Shown one piece after another: positions 17,655-27,692 of a DNA stretch of 64,000 nt (its first letter is position 1; every line of letters begins with the position of its first letter). The translations under genes were made by a program, and so were the position numbers. Under the pieces are notes generated by a model. The model did no database searches, was not told the origin of the DNA, and worked only from the letters and a program-made list of their open reading frames with translations. The stretch is from Mangrovicoccus algicola (lineage in GTDB: Bacteria; Pseudomonadota; Alphaproteobacteria; Rhodobacterales; Rhodobacteraceae): positions 62,001-126,000 of the forward strand of contig NZ_JACVXA010000004.1 in the NCBI RefSeq assembly GCF_014903745.1. Reading direction: 5' to 3'.

Positions 17655-17785
17655 AGGCCGGCAATCCGGTCAAAATTTAGGCAGCCCGCCCGCGCGGCCG
17701 GGGGCGCGGCGGCCCGCGCACTGGTGTCACTTCACATTCTGTGAAAGCGTTCCCGACAAAGAAGGGTACGAGGGCGCAGTTACTC

Positions 17786-20700
17786 ATGTCGATCAAGGCC
17801 AGCATCTATCACCTGACCCATTACAAGTATGACCAGCCGGTGGTCCTGGGTCCTCAGGTCATCCGGCTGCGCCCGGCGCCGCATTCGCGGACCCGCGTGC
17901 TGAGCCATTCGCTGAAGGTCAGCCCGGGCGGGCATTTCGTGAACCACCAGCAGGACCCCTATGGCAACTGGCTGGCGCGTTTCGTCTTTCCCGAGCCGGT
18001 CACGGAATTCAAGATCGAGGTCGACCTGGTCGCCGACATGTCGGTCTACAACCCCTTCGATTTCTTCGTCGAGGAACGCGCGGAATTCTATCCCTTCGAC
18101 TATCCCGAGGAGCTTCTGGAGGATCTGTCGATCTACATGAAGCCCGAACCCGCGGGCCCGCATCTGAAGACCTTCCTCGAAGGCGTGCCGACGGAGAAGA
18201 TGCGCTCGGTCGATTTCGTCGTCGACCTGAACCGCCGCGTCAACGAGGCGGTGGAATATGTCGTGCGCATGGAGCCGGGCGTCTATACGCCCGAGGAAAC
18301 CTTCGAGGCCGGCAAGGGGTCGTGCCGCGACAGTTCCTGGCTGATGGTGCAGGCGCTGCGGCACCTGGGCCTCGCCGCGCGCTTCGTCTCGGGCTACCTG
18401 ATCCAGCTGAAGCCCGATCTGGAGGCGCTGGACGGACCGTCGGGGACGGATGTTGATTTCACCGACCTGCATGCCTGGTGCGAGGTCTTCCTGCCGGGCG
18501 CGGGGTGGATCGGCTTCGACCCGACCTCGGGCCTGCTGACCGGCGAGAGCCACATCCCGCTGGCCGCCACCCCGCATTACAAGAATGCCGCGCCGATCTC
18601 GGGGGGCTTCTCGGCGCCCGAGGACCTGGAAACTGAATTCGCCTTCGACATGCAGGTCACGCGCGTGGCCGAGCATCCGCGCATCACCAAGCCCTTCTCG
18701 GATGAAAGCTGGGACGCGCTGAACGCGCTCGGTGCCCATGTCGACCGCAAGCTGGCGGAAAACGACGTGCGCCTGACCATGGGCGGCGAGCCGACCTTCG
18801 TGTCGATCGACGATTTCGAATCCGATGAATGGAATTCCGCCGCCGTGGGGCCGCAGAAACGCGCGCTGGCCGATGTTTTGATCCGGCGGCTGCGCGAGAA
18901 ATTCGCGCCGGGCGGATTCCTGCATTACGGCCAGGGCAAGTGGTATCCGGGCGAGACCCTGCCGCGCTGGACCTTCTCCTGCTACTGGCGCCGCGACGGC
19001 AAGCCGATCTGGAACGATCCCGACCTGATCGCCCGCGAGCTGCCGGAGGCGGAGGTCAAGAAGGAAGAGGCGCCGAGCTACGAGGATGCCGCGCAGCTGA
19101 CCACGGCGATTGCCGAGGCGCTGTCGGTGGAGACCGGCAACATCATGCCCGCCTACGAGGACCCGGCCGAATGGCTGCTGCGCGAGGGCGGGCTGCCGGA
19201 CAATGTCGATCCGGAGAACTCCAAGCTCGAGGATGCCGAGGAACGCCAGCGGATGCTGAAGGTCTTCGAGCGCGGGCTGACGAAGCCCGTGGGCTACGTG
19301 CTGCCGGTCCAGCCCTGGCAGGTCAAGCACACGACCAGCCGCAAGTGGATGTCGGAGAAATGGAAGACCCGGCGCGGCAAGCTGTTCCTGGTGCCCGGCG
19401 ACAGCCCCGTGGGCTACCGCCTGCCGCTGGGGGCGCTGCCCTATCTGAGCCCGGCGGAATACCCCTATATCAACGAGGCCGACACCACGCTGGAACGCCC
19501 GGCGCTGCCGGACATCTCGCGCGAGATGGCCGAGAGACTGGGGCGCGAATGGCTGGACCAGAAGGTCGCGCAGGTCACCTACGAGACCGCCGAGAAGGAC
19601 GGGCCGGTTCCCCAGAGCCTGTACGAGATCGACGGCCATGTGCGCACCGCCATCTCGGTGGAGCCGCGCGACGGCCGCCTGACGGTGTTCCTGCCCCCCG
19701 TCGTGTGGCTGGAGGATTACCTGGAGCTTGTCGCCGCCTCCGAGGCCGCGGCCAAGCGGCTGGGCCTGCCCGTGCATATCGAGGGCTATCCGCCGCCCTC
19801 CGACCCGCGGCTGAACGTCATCAAGGTCACGCCCGATCCCGGCGTGCTGGAGGTCAATATCCAGCCCGCCGCCAACTGGGACGAGGCGCGCGAGATCACC
19901 GAGACGATCTATGAGGAGGCCCGCCAGAGCCGCCTGGGCGCCGACAAGTTCATGATCGACGGCAAGCATACCGGCACGGGCGGCGGCAACCATGTCGTCA
20001 TCGGCGGCGCCACGATCATGGACAGCCCCTTCCTGCGCCGCCCGGATTTGCTGCGGTCGCTGATCCTGCACTGGCAGCGCCACCCGTCGCTGAGCTACCT
20101 CTTCTCCGGCCTCTTCATCGGCCCGACCAGCCAGGCGCCGCGGGTGGACGAGGGCAGGGCGGACCATCTCTACGAGCTGGAGATCGCGCTTCAGCAGATC
20201 CCGGCCCCCTGGGAAGGCATGCCGCCGCTGCCCTGGCTGACCGACCGGCTGCTGCGCAACCTGCTGGTCGACGTGACCGGCAACACCCACCGCGCCGAGA
20301 TCTGCATCGACAAGCTGTATTCGCCCGACGGCCCGACCGGCCGGCTGGGGCTGGTCGAATTCCGCGGCTTCGAGATGCCGCCCAATGCGCGCATGTCGCT
20401 GGCCCAGCAACTGCTGATCCGGGCGCTGATCGCGCGGTTCTGGGAGACCCCGCTTTCCGGCAGGCTGACGCGCTGGGGCACGACCCTTCACGACCGGTTC
20501 ATGCTTCCGCATTACCTGTGGGAGGACTTCACCGGCGTCCTGGAGGATCTGCGCGAGCATGGCTACGCGATGCAGCCCGACTGGTACAAGGCCCAGGCCG
20601 AGTTCCGCTTTCCCTTCTGCGGCGAGGTGGAGGGGCCGGGCATCCACCTGGAACTGCGCCAGGCGCTGGAACCATGGCACGTGATGGGCGAGACCGGGGC

Positions 20701-21157
20701 GATCGGCGGCACGGTGCGCTATACCGACAGCTCGACCGAGCGGGTGCAGGTCAAGCTGAGCACCACCGACCCCGCGCGCTATGCCGTGGCCTGCAACGGA
20801 CGGCTGGTGCCGATGCAGAAGACCGCGGAAAACGGGGTCTCGGTCGGGGGCATCCGGTACAAGGCCTGGCAGGCGCCGCTGGCGATGCATCCGGTCGTGC
20901 CGCTGCATGTGCCCCTGACCATCGATGTCTTCGACACCTGGTCGAACCGTGCCGTCGCGGGCTGCGTCTATCACGTGGCGCATCCGGGCGGGCGCAATTA
21001 CGACACGTTCCCGGTCAATTCCAACGAGGCCGAGGCGCGGCGTCTTGCGCGTTTCCAGCCGCACGGGCATACGCCGGGACTTTACGTGCCGCCGCTGGAG
21101 ACGCCGCATCCGGAATTCCCGATGACGCTGGATCTGCGGCGCCTCGCCGGGATGTGA
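17786..21157 (+). CDS. Transglutaminase-like / DUF2126 protein
   Basis: A 1123-residue protein. The N-terminal third is a bacterial transglutaminase-like domain (N-terminal beta region, then core) with the triad Cys180 (GKGSCRDSS), His229 (DLHAWCEV) and Asp245 (GFDPTSGL). The remaining roughly 800 residues match DUF2126, a module that co-occurs with permuted ATP-grasp and alpha-E proteins and is thought to act in peptide-like amide synthesis or hydrolysis. Start ATG 17786 was chosen because the family begins at this point; the SD (GAGGG) is weak. The gene is followed 3 bp later by the ATP-grasp gene. Confidence 0.88.
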   Translation: MSIKASIYHLTHYKYDQPVVLGPQVIRLRPAPHSRTRVLSHSLKVSPGGHFVNHQQDPYGNWLARFVFPEPVTEFKIEVDLVADMSVYNPFDFFVEERAEFYPFDYPEELLEDLSIYMKPEPAGPHLKTFLEGVPTEKMRSVDFVVDLNRRVNEAVEYVVRMEPGVYTPEETFEAGKGSCRDSSWLMVQALRHLGLAARFVSGYLIQLKPDLEALDGPSGTDVDFTDLHAWCEVFLPGAGWIGFDPTSGLLTGESHIPLAATPHYKNAAPISGGFSAPEDLETEFAFDMQVTRVAEHPRITKPFSDESWDALNALGAHVDRKLAENDVRLTMGGEPTFVSIDDFESDEWNSAAVGPQKRALADVLIRRLREKFAPGGFLHYGQGKWYPGETLPRWTFSCYWRRDGKPIWNDPDLIARELPEAEVKKEEAPSYEDAAQLTTAIAEALSVETGNIMPAYEDPAEWLLREGGLPDNVDPENSKLEDAEERQRMLKVFERGLTKPVGYVLPVQPWQVKHTTSRKWMSEKWKTRRGKLFLVPGDSPVGYRLPLGALPYLSPAEYPYINEADTTLERPALPDISREMAERLGREWLDQKVAQVTYETAEKDGPVPQSLYEIDGHVRTAISVEPRDGRLTVFLPPVVWLEDYLELVAASEAAAKRLGLPVHIEGYPPPSDPRLNVIKVTPDPGVLEVNIQPAANWDEAREITETIYEEARQSRLGADKFMIDGKHTGTGGGNHVVIGGATIMDSPFLRRPDLLRSLILHWQRHPSLSYLFSGLFIGPTSQAPRVDEGRADHLYELEIALQQIPAPWEGMPPLPWLTDRLLRNLLVDVTGNTHRAEICIDKLYSPDGPTGRLGLVEFRGFEMPPNARMSLAQQLLIRALIARFWETPLSGRLTRWGTTLHDRFMLPHYLWEDFTGVLEDLREHGYAMQPDWYKAQAEFRFPFCGEVEGPGIHLELRQALEPWHVMGETGAIGGTVRYTDSSTERVQVKLSTTDPARYAVACNGRLVPMQKTAENGVSVGGIRYKAWQAPLAMHPVVPLHVPLTIDVFDTWSNRAVAGCVYHVAHPGGRNYDTFPVNSNEAEARRLARFQPHGHTPGLYVPPLETPHPEFPMTLDLRRLAGM

Positions 21158-21160
21158 TGA

Positions 21161-23584
21161 GTGACAACGCAAGACAAACCTGAGCGTCGCGGCGGGCTCG
21201 CGGCGCTCATCCGCGACTACAGCCCGGCGGAGAACACCGCCGACGAGCTGGTCGATCCGGCGGGGCAGATGCGCCCCGTCTGGAAGGATTTCATCGGCCA
21301 GTTCGGACGTCTCTCGGGTCCGGACATGGAGCGGCGGTTCCACAGGGCGGAACAGTACCTGCATGATGCGGGGGTCTATTACCGCGAATACGATCACGGC
21401 TTCTCGCGCGAACGCGCCTGGCCGCTGAGCCATATTCCGGTCCTGCTCTCCGAGGAGGACTGGGCCGGGATCTCCGCGGCGCTGGTGCAGCGCGCCAACC
21501 TGCTGGAGGCGATCCTCGCCGATCTCTACGGGCCTAACCACCTGGTCGCGGATGGCCATCTGCCCGCCGCGCTGGTCGCGGCCATGCCCGAATGGCTGCG
21601 CCCGATGGTGGGGGTGACGCCGAGGTCCGGGCATTACCTGCATTTCATCGCCTTCGAGATCGGCCGCGGCCCCGACGGGCGCTGGTGGGTCCTGGGCGAC
21701 CGGACCCAGGCGCCGACCGGGGCGGGCTTTGCCGTGGAGAACCGCGTGGCCATGTCGCGCATGTTCCCGGAGTATTTCGCCGACCGCACGGTGGCCAAGA
21801 TCGGCGGGTTCTTTTCCGCCTTCCGCTCGGCGCTGGAATACCTGTCGGACGCGGCCGAGGGCGGGGTCGGGGTCCTGACCCCGGGCATGCTGAACCAGGG
21901 CTATTTCGAACATGCCTATATCGCGCGCTACCTGGGCTTCATGCTGCTGGAGGGCGAGGATCTGGTGGTGCGCGACGGGCGCGTCATGGTGCGCACCGTC
22001 AACGGGCTGCAGCCGATCAGCGTCATCTGGCGGCGCATCGACAGCGCCTGGGCCGATCCGCTGGAGCTGAACGAGGCCTCGCGGCTGGGCACGCCGGGCC
22101 TGGCCGGGGCGGTGCGGCAGGGGGCGGTGACGATGGTCAATGCGCTGGGATCGGGCGTGCTGGAGACCCGCGCGATGCTGGCCTTCATCCCGCGCATCTG
22201 CCAGGCGCTGACCGGCGAGCCGCTGCAGATGCCCAATATCGCCACCTGGTGGTGCGGGCAGGGGGCGGAGCGCAGCCATGTGCAGGCCAATACCGACCGC
22301 ATGATGATCGCCTCCGCCCTTGCCACGCGGCTGCCCTTCGACAGCGACGGCAAGACCGTGCTGGGCGGGCGGTTCCGCGACAGCGCGCGCGGTCCCATCG
22401 CCGACTGGATCGCCGCCGAGGGGGGCAACCTGGTCGGCCAGGAGGTGGTGCGGCTGTCCACCACGCCGGCCTGGGACGGCGCGGCGCTGGTGCCGCGGCC
22501 GATGAGCCTGCGGGTATTCGCGGCGCGCACCTCCAAGGGCTGGACGCTGATGCCGGGGGGCTATGCAAGGGTCGGGCGCGACCGCGAATCGACGGCGATC
22601 TCGCTGCAGCGGGGCGGCTCGGTCGCCGATGTCTGGCTTCTGGCCGATCCGCCGGGGGCGCAGACGGCGATCGCCGAGGCCCGCTCTTCCCTTGGCGCGC
22701 GTCCGGATCTGAGCCTTCTGCCCAGCCGCGCCGCCGACAACCTCTACTGGCTCGGCCGCTATGTCGAGCGCGCCGAGGGCACGATGCGGCTGCTGCGGGC
22801 CTTCCATGTGCGCCTGGCCGACAATGCCGCCGCGGACATGCCGCTTCAGCATGCCATCGCCGAGGCGCTGACCGTGGCGGGGGTGGATGTGGCCGAGCCG
22901 GTGCCGGGGGCGCTGACCGACATGCTGGATGCCGCCGTCCAGAGCGCGGCGCAGGTGCGCGACCGTTTCTCCGTCGATGGCTGGCTGGCGCTGAAGGAAT
23001 TGCAGGGCGCGGCGCTTCTCCTGGCGGAAAACCACCTTTCCGGAGAGCTGCCGCGATCGGGGGATGACATCGCGCGCGAGATCTCGGGGCTGCTGCGGCA
23101 GGTGACCGGGTTTTCGGGCCTGGTCCAGGACAACATGTACCGCTTCACCGGCTGGCGGTTCCTGTCCATCGGCCGGGCGCTGGAACGATCGATGGATACC
23201 TGCGCGATGCTGGCGCGGTTCTGCGACGAGGCAGCCCCCGAGGGCGGGCTGGACCTGGCGGTCGAGCTGGGCGACAGCGGCATCACCCACCGGCGGCGCT
23301 ACACGATTGCCACCAATCGCCAGACGGTGATCGACCTGCTGGCGCTGGACGGGCGCAACCCGCGGGGGCTGCTCTACCAGCTCAACCGCATGCGCACGCT
23401 TTGCGAAAGGCTCCCGGGCGCGGAAAATCACGGGCGGCTGGCCGATTTCTACCGCGCGGTGATCCGGGTGCAGACGGATATCGAGCTTCAGCGCCCGCAG
23501 ACGCTGGACAGCCAGGCGCTGTGGAAGACCCGCGGCGAACTGATGGAGGTTTCCAACCTGCTGACGCAGCATTTCTTCAGGTGA
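21161..23584 (+). CDS. Circularly permuted ATP-grasp - alpha-E fusion protein
   Basis: An 807-residue fusion. Residues about 60-480 are the circularly permuted ATP-grasp domain (DUF404/DUF407), with the features YYREYDHGF, LYGPNHLVADG, YLGFMLLEGEDLVVRDG and GGYARVG. Residues about 490-800 are the all-helical alpha-E domain (DUF403), starting at LLPSRAADNLYWLGRYVERA. ATP-grasp ligases join a carboxylate to an amine using ATP; the product here is unknown. The start is GTG 21161, three bases after the DUF2126 stop. In many genomes these two domains are separate adjacent genes. Confidence 0.9.
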   Translation: MTTQDKPERRGGLAALIRDYSPAENTADELVDPAGQMRPVWKDFIGQFGRLSGPDMERRFHRAEQYLHDAGVYYREYDHGFSRERAWPLSHIPVLLSEEDWAGISAALVQRANLLEAILADLYGPNHLVADGHLPAALVAAMPEWLRPMVGVTPRSGHYLHFIAFEIGRGPDGRWWVLGDRTQAPTGAGFAVENRVAMSRMFPEYFADRTVAKIGGFFSAFRSALEYLSDAAEGGVGVLTPGMLNQGYFEHAYIARYLGFMLLEGEDLVVRDGRVMVRTVNGLQPISVIWRRIDSAWADPLELNEASRLGTPGLAGAVRQGAVTMVNALGSGVLETRAMLAFIPRICQALTGEPLQMPNIATWWCGQGAERSHVQANTDRMMIASALATRLPFDSDGKTVLGGRFRDSARGPIADWIAAEGGNLVGQEVVRLSTTPAWDGAALVPRPMSLRVFAARTSKGWTLMPGGYARVGRDRESTAISLQRGGSVADVWLLADPPGAQTAIAEARSSLGARPDLSLLPSRAADNLYWLGRYVERAEGTMRLLRAFHVRLADNAAADMPLQHAIAEALTVAGVDVAEPVPGALTDMLDAAVQSAAQVRDRFSVDGWLALKELQGAALLLAENHLSGELPRSGDDIAREISGLLRQVTGFSGLVQDNMYRFTGWRFLSIGRALERSMDTCAMLARFCDEAAPEGGLDLAVELGDSGITHRRRYTIATNRQTVIDLLALDGRNPRGLLYQLNRMRTLCERLPGAENHGRLADFYRAVIRVQTDIELQRPQTLDSQALWKTRGELMEVSNLLTQHFFR

Positions 23585-23597
23585 GGAGGGGGGCGCG

Positions 23598-24503
23598 ATG
23601 CCGACACGCTATGACATCCGGCTGAAGATCTTCTACACCTACGGGCAGGCGACCAGCCTGGGCCAGCATGTCATCCGCATGCAGCCGCTGGAACTGCCGC
23701 GGCGCCAGCACGTCTCGGTCCGGCACCTGGCGATCTCGCCGCGTCCCACGGAACGCCGCGAGGGAACGGATTTCTTCGGCAATCGCGTGGTGGAGGTCGG
23801 GTTCGGCGGCCGCGTGGCGACGGGGATCGAGTTCCGGCTGAAAGCCTGGGTGGAACGCCGCGGCCAGCGCCCGGGGCTGGACATATCCCCGTCCATCGCC
23901 CGGCTGCCGATGGAGCTGGCGGCGATCCGCGACCTCGACGGGCAGGCGCCGCATCATTTCCTGCCGCCCTCGCCCAGGGTGGGCACGATCCCGGAGATCG
24001 CCGCCTTCGCGCAGGAGGTGCTGCGCCCGGAGATGACCGCGCTGGAGGCGGTCACCGCGCTGGGGCTGGCGATCCATGCCGAGATGGAGTTCCTGCCCGG
24101 CGCCACCGATGCCGACACCCTGCCGGCGGAGGCCTTCCGCCAGCGCAAGGGGGTCTGCCAGGACTATGCCCATATCATGATCGCGGGGCTGCGCGCCGCG
24201 GGACTCCCGGCGGGCTACGTGTCGGGCTTCCTGCGCACGCTGCCGCCCGAGGGGCAGGCGCGGCTGGAAGGGGCGGATGCCATGCATGCCTGGGTGCGGG
24301 CCTGGTGCGGGCGCGAGATCGGCTGGGTCGAATACGATCCGACCAATGCGATGATGGCCAGCGAGGATCATGTCGTGGTGGCTTATGGGCGCGACTATGC
24401 GGATGTCTCGCCGGTCAAGGGCGTGACGCGCATGTCGGGGGTCGGCGGCACAGGCCACAGCGTCGACGTGGTCGAGTTGCCGGGCGGAGCGGATCACGAA
24501 TAG
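23598..24503 (+). CDS. Transglutaminase-like cysteine protease/amidase
   Basis: A 301-residue stand-alone transglutaminase-family protein with the same N-terminal beta domain and core as the first gene of this operon. Its triad is Cys187 (RKGVCQDYAH), His230 (AMHAWVRAW) and Asp247 (EYDPTN). ATG 23598 has GGAGG upstream and follows the ATP-grasp gene by 13 bp. Together the three genes form a predicted peptide-forming and peptide-cleaving cassette. No Anbu-type proteasome-like peptidase, its frequent companion, follows. Confidence 0.9.
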   Translation: MPTRYDIRLKIFYTYGQATSLGQHVIRMQPLELPRRQHVSVRHLAISPRPTERREGTDFFGNRVVEVGFGGRVATGIEFRLKAWVERRGQRPGLDISPSIARLPMELAAIRDLDGQAPHHFLPPSPRVGTIPEIAAFAQEVLRPEMTALEAVTALGLAIHAEMEFLPGATDADTLPAEAFRQRKGVCQDYAHIMIAGLRAAGLPAGYVSGFLRTLPPEGQARLEGADAMHAWVRAWCGREIGWVEYDPTNAMMASEDHVVVAYGRDYADVSPVKGVTRMSGVGGTGHSVDVVELPGGADHE

Positions 24504-24516
24504 CGGCCTCGGCAGG

Positions 24517-24987
24517 TCAGCAGAGCCGCGGCAATTCCCGCGCTCCCGGCGCCGTCCCCAGCCCCAGCACCGCGCTGAGGCCGGGATTGGCCGTGGTCAG
24601 CTCGGACAGGGCGATGCCGTCCAGCGCGGCGTAGAAGGCCTCCACGGCCCGGCCCAGAACGCCGCGCAGCCGACAGTGCTCGGCGATCGGGCAATGGTTC
24701 TCGGCGCCCTCGAAGCATTCGGCGAAGGGCACGGAGGATTCCAGCGCGCGAATCACGGCGCCGATATCGATCTCGCCGGGCGGGCGCGCCAGGCGCAGCC
24801 CGCCATTGCGCCCGCGCGTGGTGCGGATGACGCCCTGCTGGCCCAGCAGGACGATGACATGCGCCAGATGGTTTTCCGAGGCGTTGCAGGCCCGCGCCAC
24901 CTCGGCCTTGCGCACGGTGCGCCCGTCATTGACCGCGCAGAACATCAGCGTCCGCATGGCCAGGTTTGTCCGTAGCGTCAGTCTCAT
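24517..24987 (-). CDS. Rrf2-family Fe-S regulator, NsrR/RirA-like
   Basis: A 156-residue winged-helix regulator. Three cysteines, Cys91, Cys99 and Cys105 (ECFEGAENHCPIAEHCRL), are placed to bind an iron-sulfur cluster, as in NsrR (nitric oxide sensing) and RirA (iron sensing). The segment SENHLAHVIVLLGQQG and RTTRGRNGGLRLARP is closer to NsrR-type sequences. A perfect FNR box lies 70 bp upstream at 25057-25070, implying oxygen control of its expression. Start ATG 24987 is chosen from the conserved MRLT beginning. The choice between NO and iron signal cannot be made here. Confidence 0.87.
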   Translation of the reverse strand: MRLTLRTNLAMRTLMFCAVNDGRTVRKAEVARACNASENHLAHVIVLLGQQGVIRTTRGRNGGLRLARPPGEIDIGAVIRALESSVPFAECFEGAENHCPIAEHCRLRGVLGRAVEAFYAALDGIALSELTTANPGLSAVLGLGTAPGARELPRLC

Positions 24988-25056
24988 GCCGGTCCCTTCC
25001 CCGCCTTGCCGCCATTGCTTCGAGACCCAGACTGCCCGCGGCGGCGTGGCCCGTCC

Positions 25057-25070
25057 TTGATCCCGATCAA
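25057..25070. promoter_or_regulatory. Perfect FNR/FnrL box
   Basis: TTGAT-CCCG-ATCAA exactly matches the FNR-family consensus TTGAT-N4-ATCAA. It lies 70-83 bp upstream of the Rrf2 start codon (24987, minus strand) and about 190 bp upstream of the divergent unknown gene at 25262, so it could serve either. FNR-type regulation under low oxygen is inferred from the match. Confidence 0.75.
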
Positions 25071-25261
25071 TGCCGCGCGGGCGGCGGTCGCGCTTTGCAG
25101 TCGCAGCGACGAAAGTGGGTATTTTTAGCGGGAATTGATTTGCCCGGTCGGGGAATCCATGCAGTATCTTCCGTGACATTCCGGCCGGACCGGAGCGGGC
25201 CTGGCAGAAGACCGGGCGATGACGGTCCAGGGCGCCGGAGCCCAGGGGAGGACACGGGTTC

Positions 25262-26386
25262 GTGGCCCGTGACGGCACGCATATGGCATATGACAATTCG
25301 TCCGCTCCGGGACAGGGCGGGGATCGTGACAACCCGTTCGGCCGGGTCCCGGGACTGTCGGCGGTGATTGCGGGCTCCGGCGGCGGGTCTTCCCGGACCG
25401 GGCATCTGCGCTGGTCCGCCCCCAAGGCGGGAGGCGCCGCGCGACCGCGCTCCGGCGCGGCGGCGCTTGCCGCCGAACGCAGCCTGGCCGGTACCGGAAT
25501 GGCGCTGGAGGAGGCGCATCGCGGGGCAAGGCTGCTGGATGTGGCGATCTGCCCGCGCAGCCCGGCCGCCGCGGCGCGGCTTGCCCCCGGGCTGGCCTGC
25601 TATCTGGGCATCGACGAGGAGACGATCGCGGCGGGGCTGGCGCAGGGGCCCGGCTGGATCCTGCGTCATGTCGGGGCCCCGGCACTGCAGCGGGTGCAGC
25701 GGCAATTCGCCTCCCGCGAGGTGGCGGTGCGCCTCTCCGATCCGGTCACGACCAGCTATGACCTGGACCTGTCCCGGATGGACCGCCGGGCATTGCCGCT
25801 GCTGGCGCGCCATTGCGCGAGGCTGGGCCTCGCGCCGCATCTGCAGGCGCCGGTCGGCGCGGCGGTGGCGGCGCATCTGGCCGATCGCTTCGGCCGCCAC
25901 GGGCTGGACCTGACCGACAGGGCATTCCTGCCGCATTGCGTCCTGCTCACCCGCCTGCCGGGGCACCGGCACGGCCGCGCGGCGCTGGCCGCGCTGTCGG
26001 GGCTGGCACCGGCGGAGATCCCGCAAACGCCGCTGGCGCTGCCGCTGGTGCTGGACCGGGGGCTGGACCGCAACGAGGCGCGCGAGGCGGTGATCGCCTA
26101 TACCGCGGCCGGGCTGGCGACGCTGGCGCTGACCCGCGGCGACGCGCTGCGTCACCTCGCGGCCTGTCGCGGGACCGGGTCAGGCGGGCTCTGCCGCAGC
26201 CGGGAAGACCTCCTGCAGCAGATCGACGAAGGCGCGCAGCCGGTGGGTCATGGTTCGCGCGGCGGGATGAAGGAGGCTCAGCTCGACGGGCAGGCTGCTC
26301 CATTGCGGCAGGTGGCGCAGCAGCCGTCCCGCGGCAATGTCGTCTGCCACGAGGTATTCCGGCAGAAGCGCCAGTCCCGCCCCTGA
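25262..26386 (+). CDS. Hypothetical protein with 3' end antisense to the LysR gene
   Basis: An open frame of 374 codons not recognised as any family. The N-terminal 80 residues are Gly/Ala/Ser-rich. From about residue 90 to 305 the sequence is regular, helical and has normal codon use (LDVAICPRSPAAAARLAPGL onward). The last roughly 70 codons (26180-26386) run antisense through the 3' end of the LysR gene and read as low-quality protein. The native C-terminus may therefore have been lost by a frameshift or deletion. The start is GTG 25262 with GGGGAGG 10 bases upstream. Function unknown. Confidence 0.5.
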   Translation: MARDGTHMAYDNSSAPGQGGDRDNPFGRVPGLSAVIAGSGGGSSRTGHLRWSAPKAGGAARPRSGAAALAAERSLAGTGMALEEAHRGARLLDVAICPRSPAAAARLAPGLACYLGIDEETIAAGLAQGPGWILRHVGAPALQRVQRQFASREVAVRLSDPVTTSYDLDLSRMDRRALPLLARHCARLGLAPHLQAPVGAAVAAHLADRFGRHGLDLTDRAFLPHCVLLTRLPGHRHGRAALAALSGLAPAEIPQTPLALPLVLDRGLDRNEAREAVIAYTAAGLATLALTRGDALRHLAACRGTGSGGLCRSREDLLQQIDEGAQPVGHGSRGGMKEAQLDGQAAPLRQVAQQPSRGNVVCHEVFRQKRQSRP

Positions 26387-27070
26387 CAGCGCGGCGGCAT
26401 GGACGCCGGGATAGGAGGAGAGGCCCAGCCCCCCCGCGAGGCGCACGAAAACCTCGTCCCGGCCGTCGCTGAGATGCCAGGTCTGGATCAGCCCGATGCC
26501 GTGCAGCACCACGGGACAGTCCCCGATCGCGCGCGGATGCGCCGGCGGCGCGGTCAGCGCACCGGGCGCCGCGACCAGCACGCTCGTGCTGTGGAACAGC
26601 GGCCGGCAGACCAGCGCGCCGCTGCCGCGTCCCAGCCGGATCACCGCGTCGAACCCGTCTTCCTCGGGGTCGGGCTGCCCGTCGGTCAGCACGATCTCCA
26701 GCGTCAGGCCGGGATGGCGGCGGCGGCATTCGGCGGCCAGCGGACCCAGGAAGGTCTGCCCGAAGAGCTGGGGCGCGGCGATGCGCAGATGGCCGCGCAG
26801 CGGCCCGGCCGTTCCGTCCAGGGATTGCGCGATCTCGGCGGCATCGGCCAGGATCCGCTCGGCCCGCGCCAGCACGATCGCGCCTTCTTGGGTCAGGCGC
26901 AGCCGCCGCGTGCTCCGCTCGATCAGCGTCACGCCGAGATCGCGTTCCAGATCCTGGATGCGCTTGGAGACGGTGGATTTCGGCGTCTCCAGCCTGCGGG
27001 CGGCCGCGGCGAAGGAGCCCTCTTCGACGACCGCGCTGAATTCGCGCAGCGCATTCAGATCCATGGACAT
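26180..27070 (-). CDS. LysR-family transcriptional regulator
   Basis: A 296-residue activator/repressor. The N-terminal winged helix-turn-helix (LNALREFSAVVEEGSFAAAA, then STVSKRIQDLERDLGV) is of the AaeR/DsdC-like subtype of LysR with a P-K-S-T-V-S recognition helix. A substrate-binding domain follows from about residue 90. Targets cannot be read from position: upstream dtd is not a typical partner. Its 3' end overlaps the unknown plus-strand frame by 207 bp. Confidence 0.9.
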   Translation of the reverse strand: MSMDLNALREFSAVVEEGSFAAAARRLETPKSTVSKRIQDLERDLGVTLIERSTRRLRLTQEGAIVLARAERILADAAEIAQSLDGTAGPLRGHLRIAAPQLFGQTFLGPLAAECRRRHPGLTLEIVLTDGQPDPEEDGFDAVIRLGRGSGALVCRPLFHSTSVLVAAPGALTAPPAHPRAIGDCPVVLHGIGLIQTWHLSDGRDEVFVRLAGGLGLSSYPGVHAAALSGAGLALLPEYLVADDIAAGRLLRHLPQWSSLPVELSLLHPAARTMTHRLRAFVDLLQEVFPAAAEPA

Positions 27071-27096
27071 CGGTCTGGTTCGCTCCTCGTGAATGC

Positions 27097-27552
27097 TCAG
27101 GACGGGTCGCGGTCGGCGCTGTCCATCCAGATCGTGACCGGCCCGTCATTGACCAGGTGGACCTGCATGTCGGCGCCGAAGACCCCGGTTTCGACGGCGA
27201 TGCCCGCCTCCGCCAGCGCCCGCACGAACTCCTCGTAGAGCCGCTGCCCGGTCTCGGGACGCGCGGCGCGGGAAAATCCGGGGCGGTTGCCGCTGCTGGT
27301 ATCGGCGGCAAGGGTGAACTGGCTGACGACGAGGGCGCTGCCGCCGGTCTGCAGCAGCGACAGGTTCATCTTGCCCGCGGCATCGGGAAAGATCCGCAGT
27401 TTCGCGATGCGCGCGGCCAGCGCCGCGGCACGGGCCGCGTCATCGCCCTCCATCGCGCAGACCAGGATCACCAGGCCGGGACCGGTGCGGCCCCTTGTCT
27501 GGCCCGCGATCTCGACGCGGGCCTCGGTCACTCTCTGGATCAGTGCACGCAT
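27097..27552 (-). CDS. dtd: D-aminoacyl-tRNA deacylase
   Basis: Removes D-amino acids (and glycine from tRNA-Ala) mischarged to tRNA. At 151 residues it has the family length. It begins [13 protein letters not shown]; the two signature motifs are SQFTLAA and the cis-proline segment [11 protein letters not shown]. The start at 27552 is the standard family start; upstream codons to 27645 are not conserved-looking. It is located 26 bp before the LysR start on the same strand, possibly a two-gene unit. Confidence 0.95.
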   Translation of the reverse strand: MRALIQRVTEARVEIAGQTRGRTGPGLVILVCAMEGDDAARAAALAARIAKLRIFPDAAGKMNLSLLQTGGSALVVSQFTLAADTSSGNRPGFSRAARPETGQRLYEEFVRALAEAGIAVETGVFGADMQVHLVNDGPVTIWMDSADRDPS

Positions 27553-27692
27553 GCGGGGCCTCTGCGGTCTAGGACGGCGGCGAAGGCCGCCGCCTGCGGG
27601 ACTCCATCGCGCGTTGCCGGGACCGGGGCAAGGCCCGGGCGGCAAAAATTCTTGCTCTCGCCTGTGCCGGGCTTTCGCGCTATCGGCAGGGG

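Noticed and set aside
17780-23572. A 1930-codon open frame on the minus strand
   Set aside because: It is the antisense of the transglutaminase and ATP-grasp genes. Long antisense frames are common in GC-rich DNA, and it shows no domain, SD or sensible composition.
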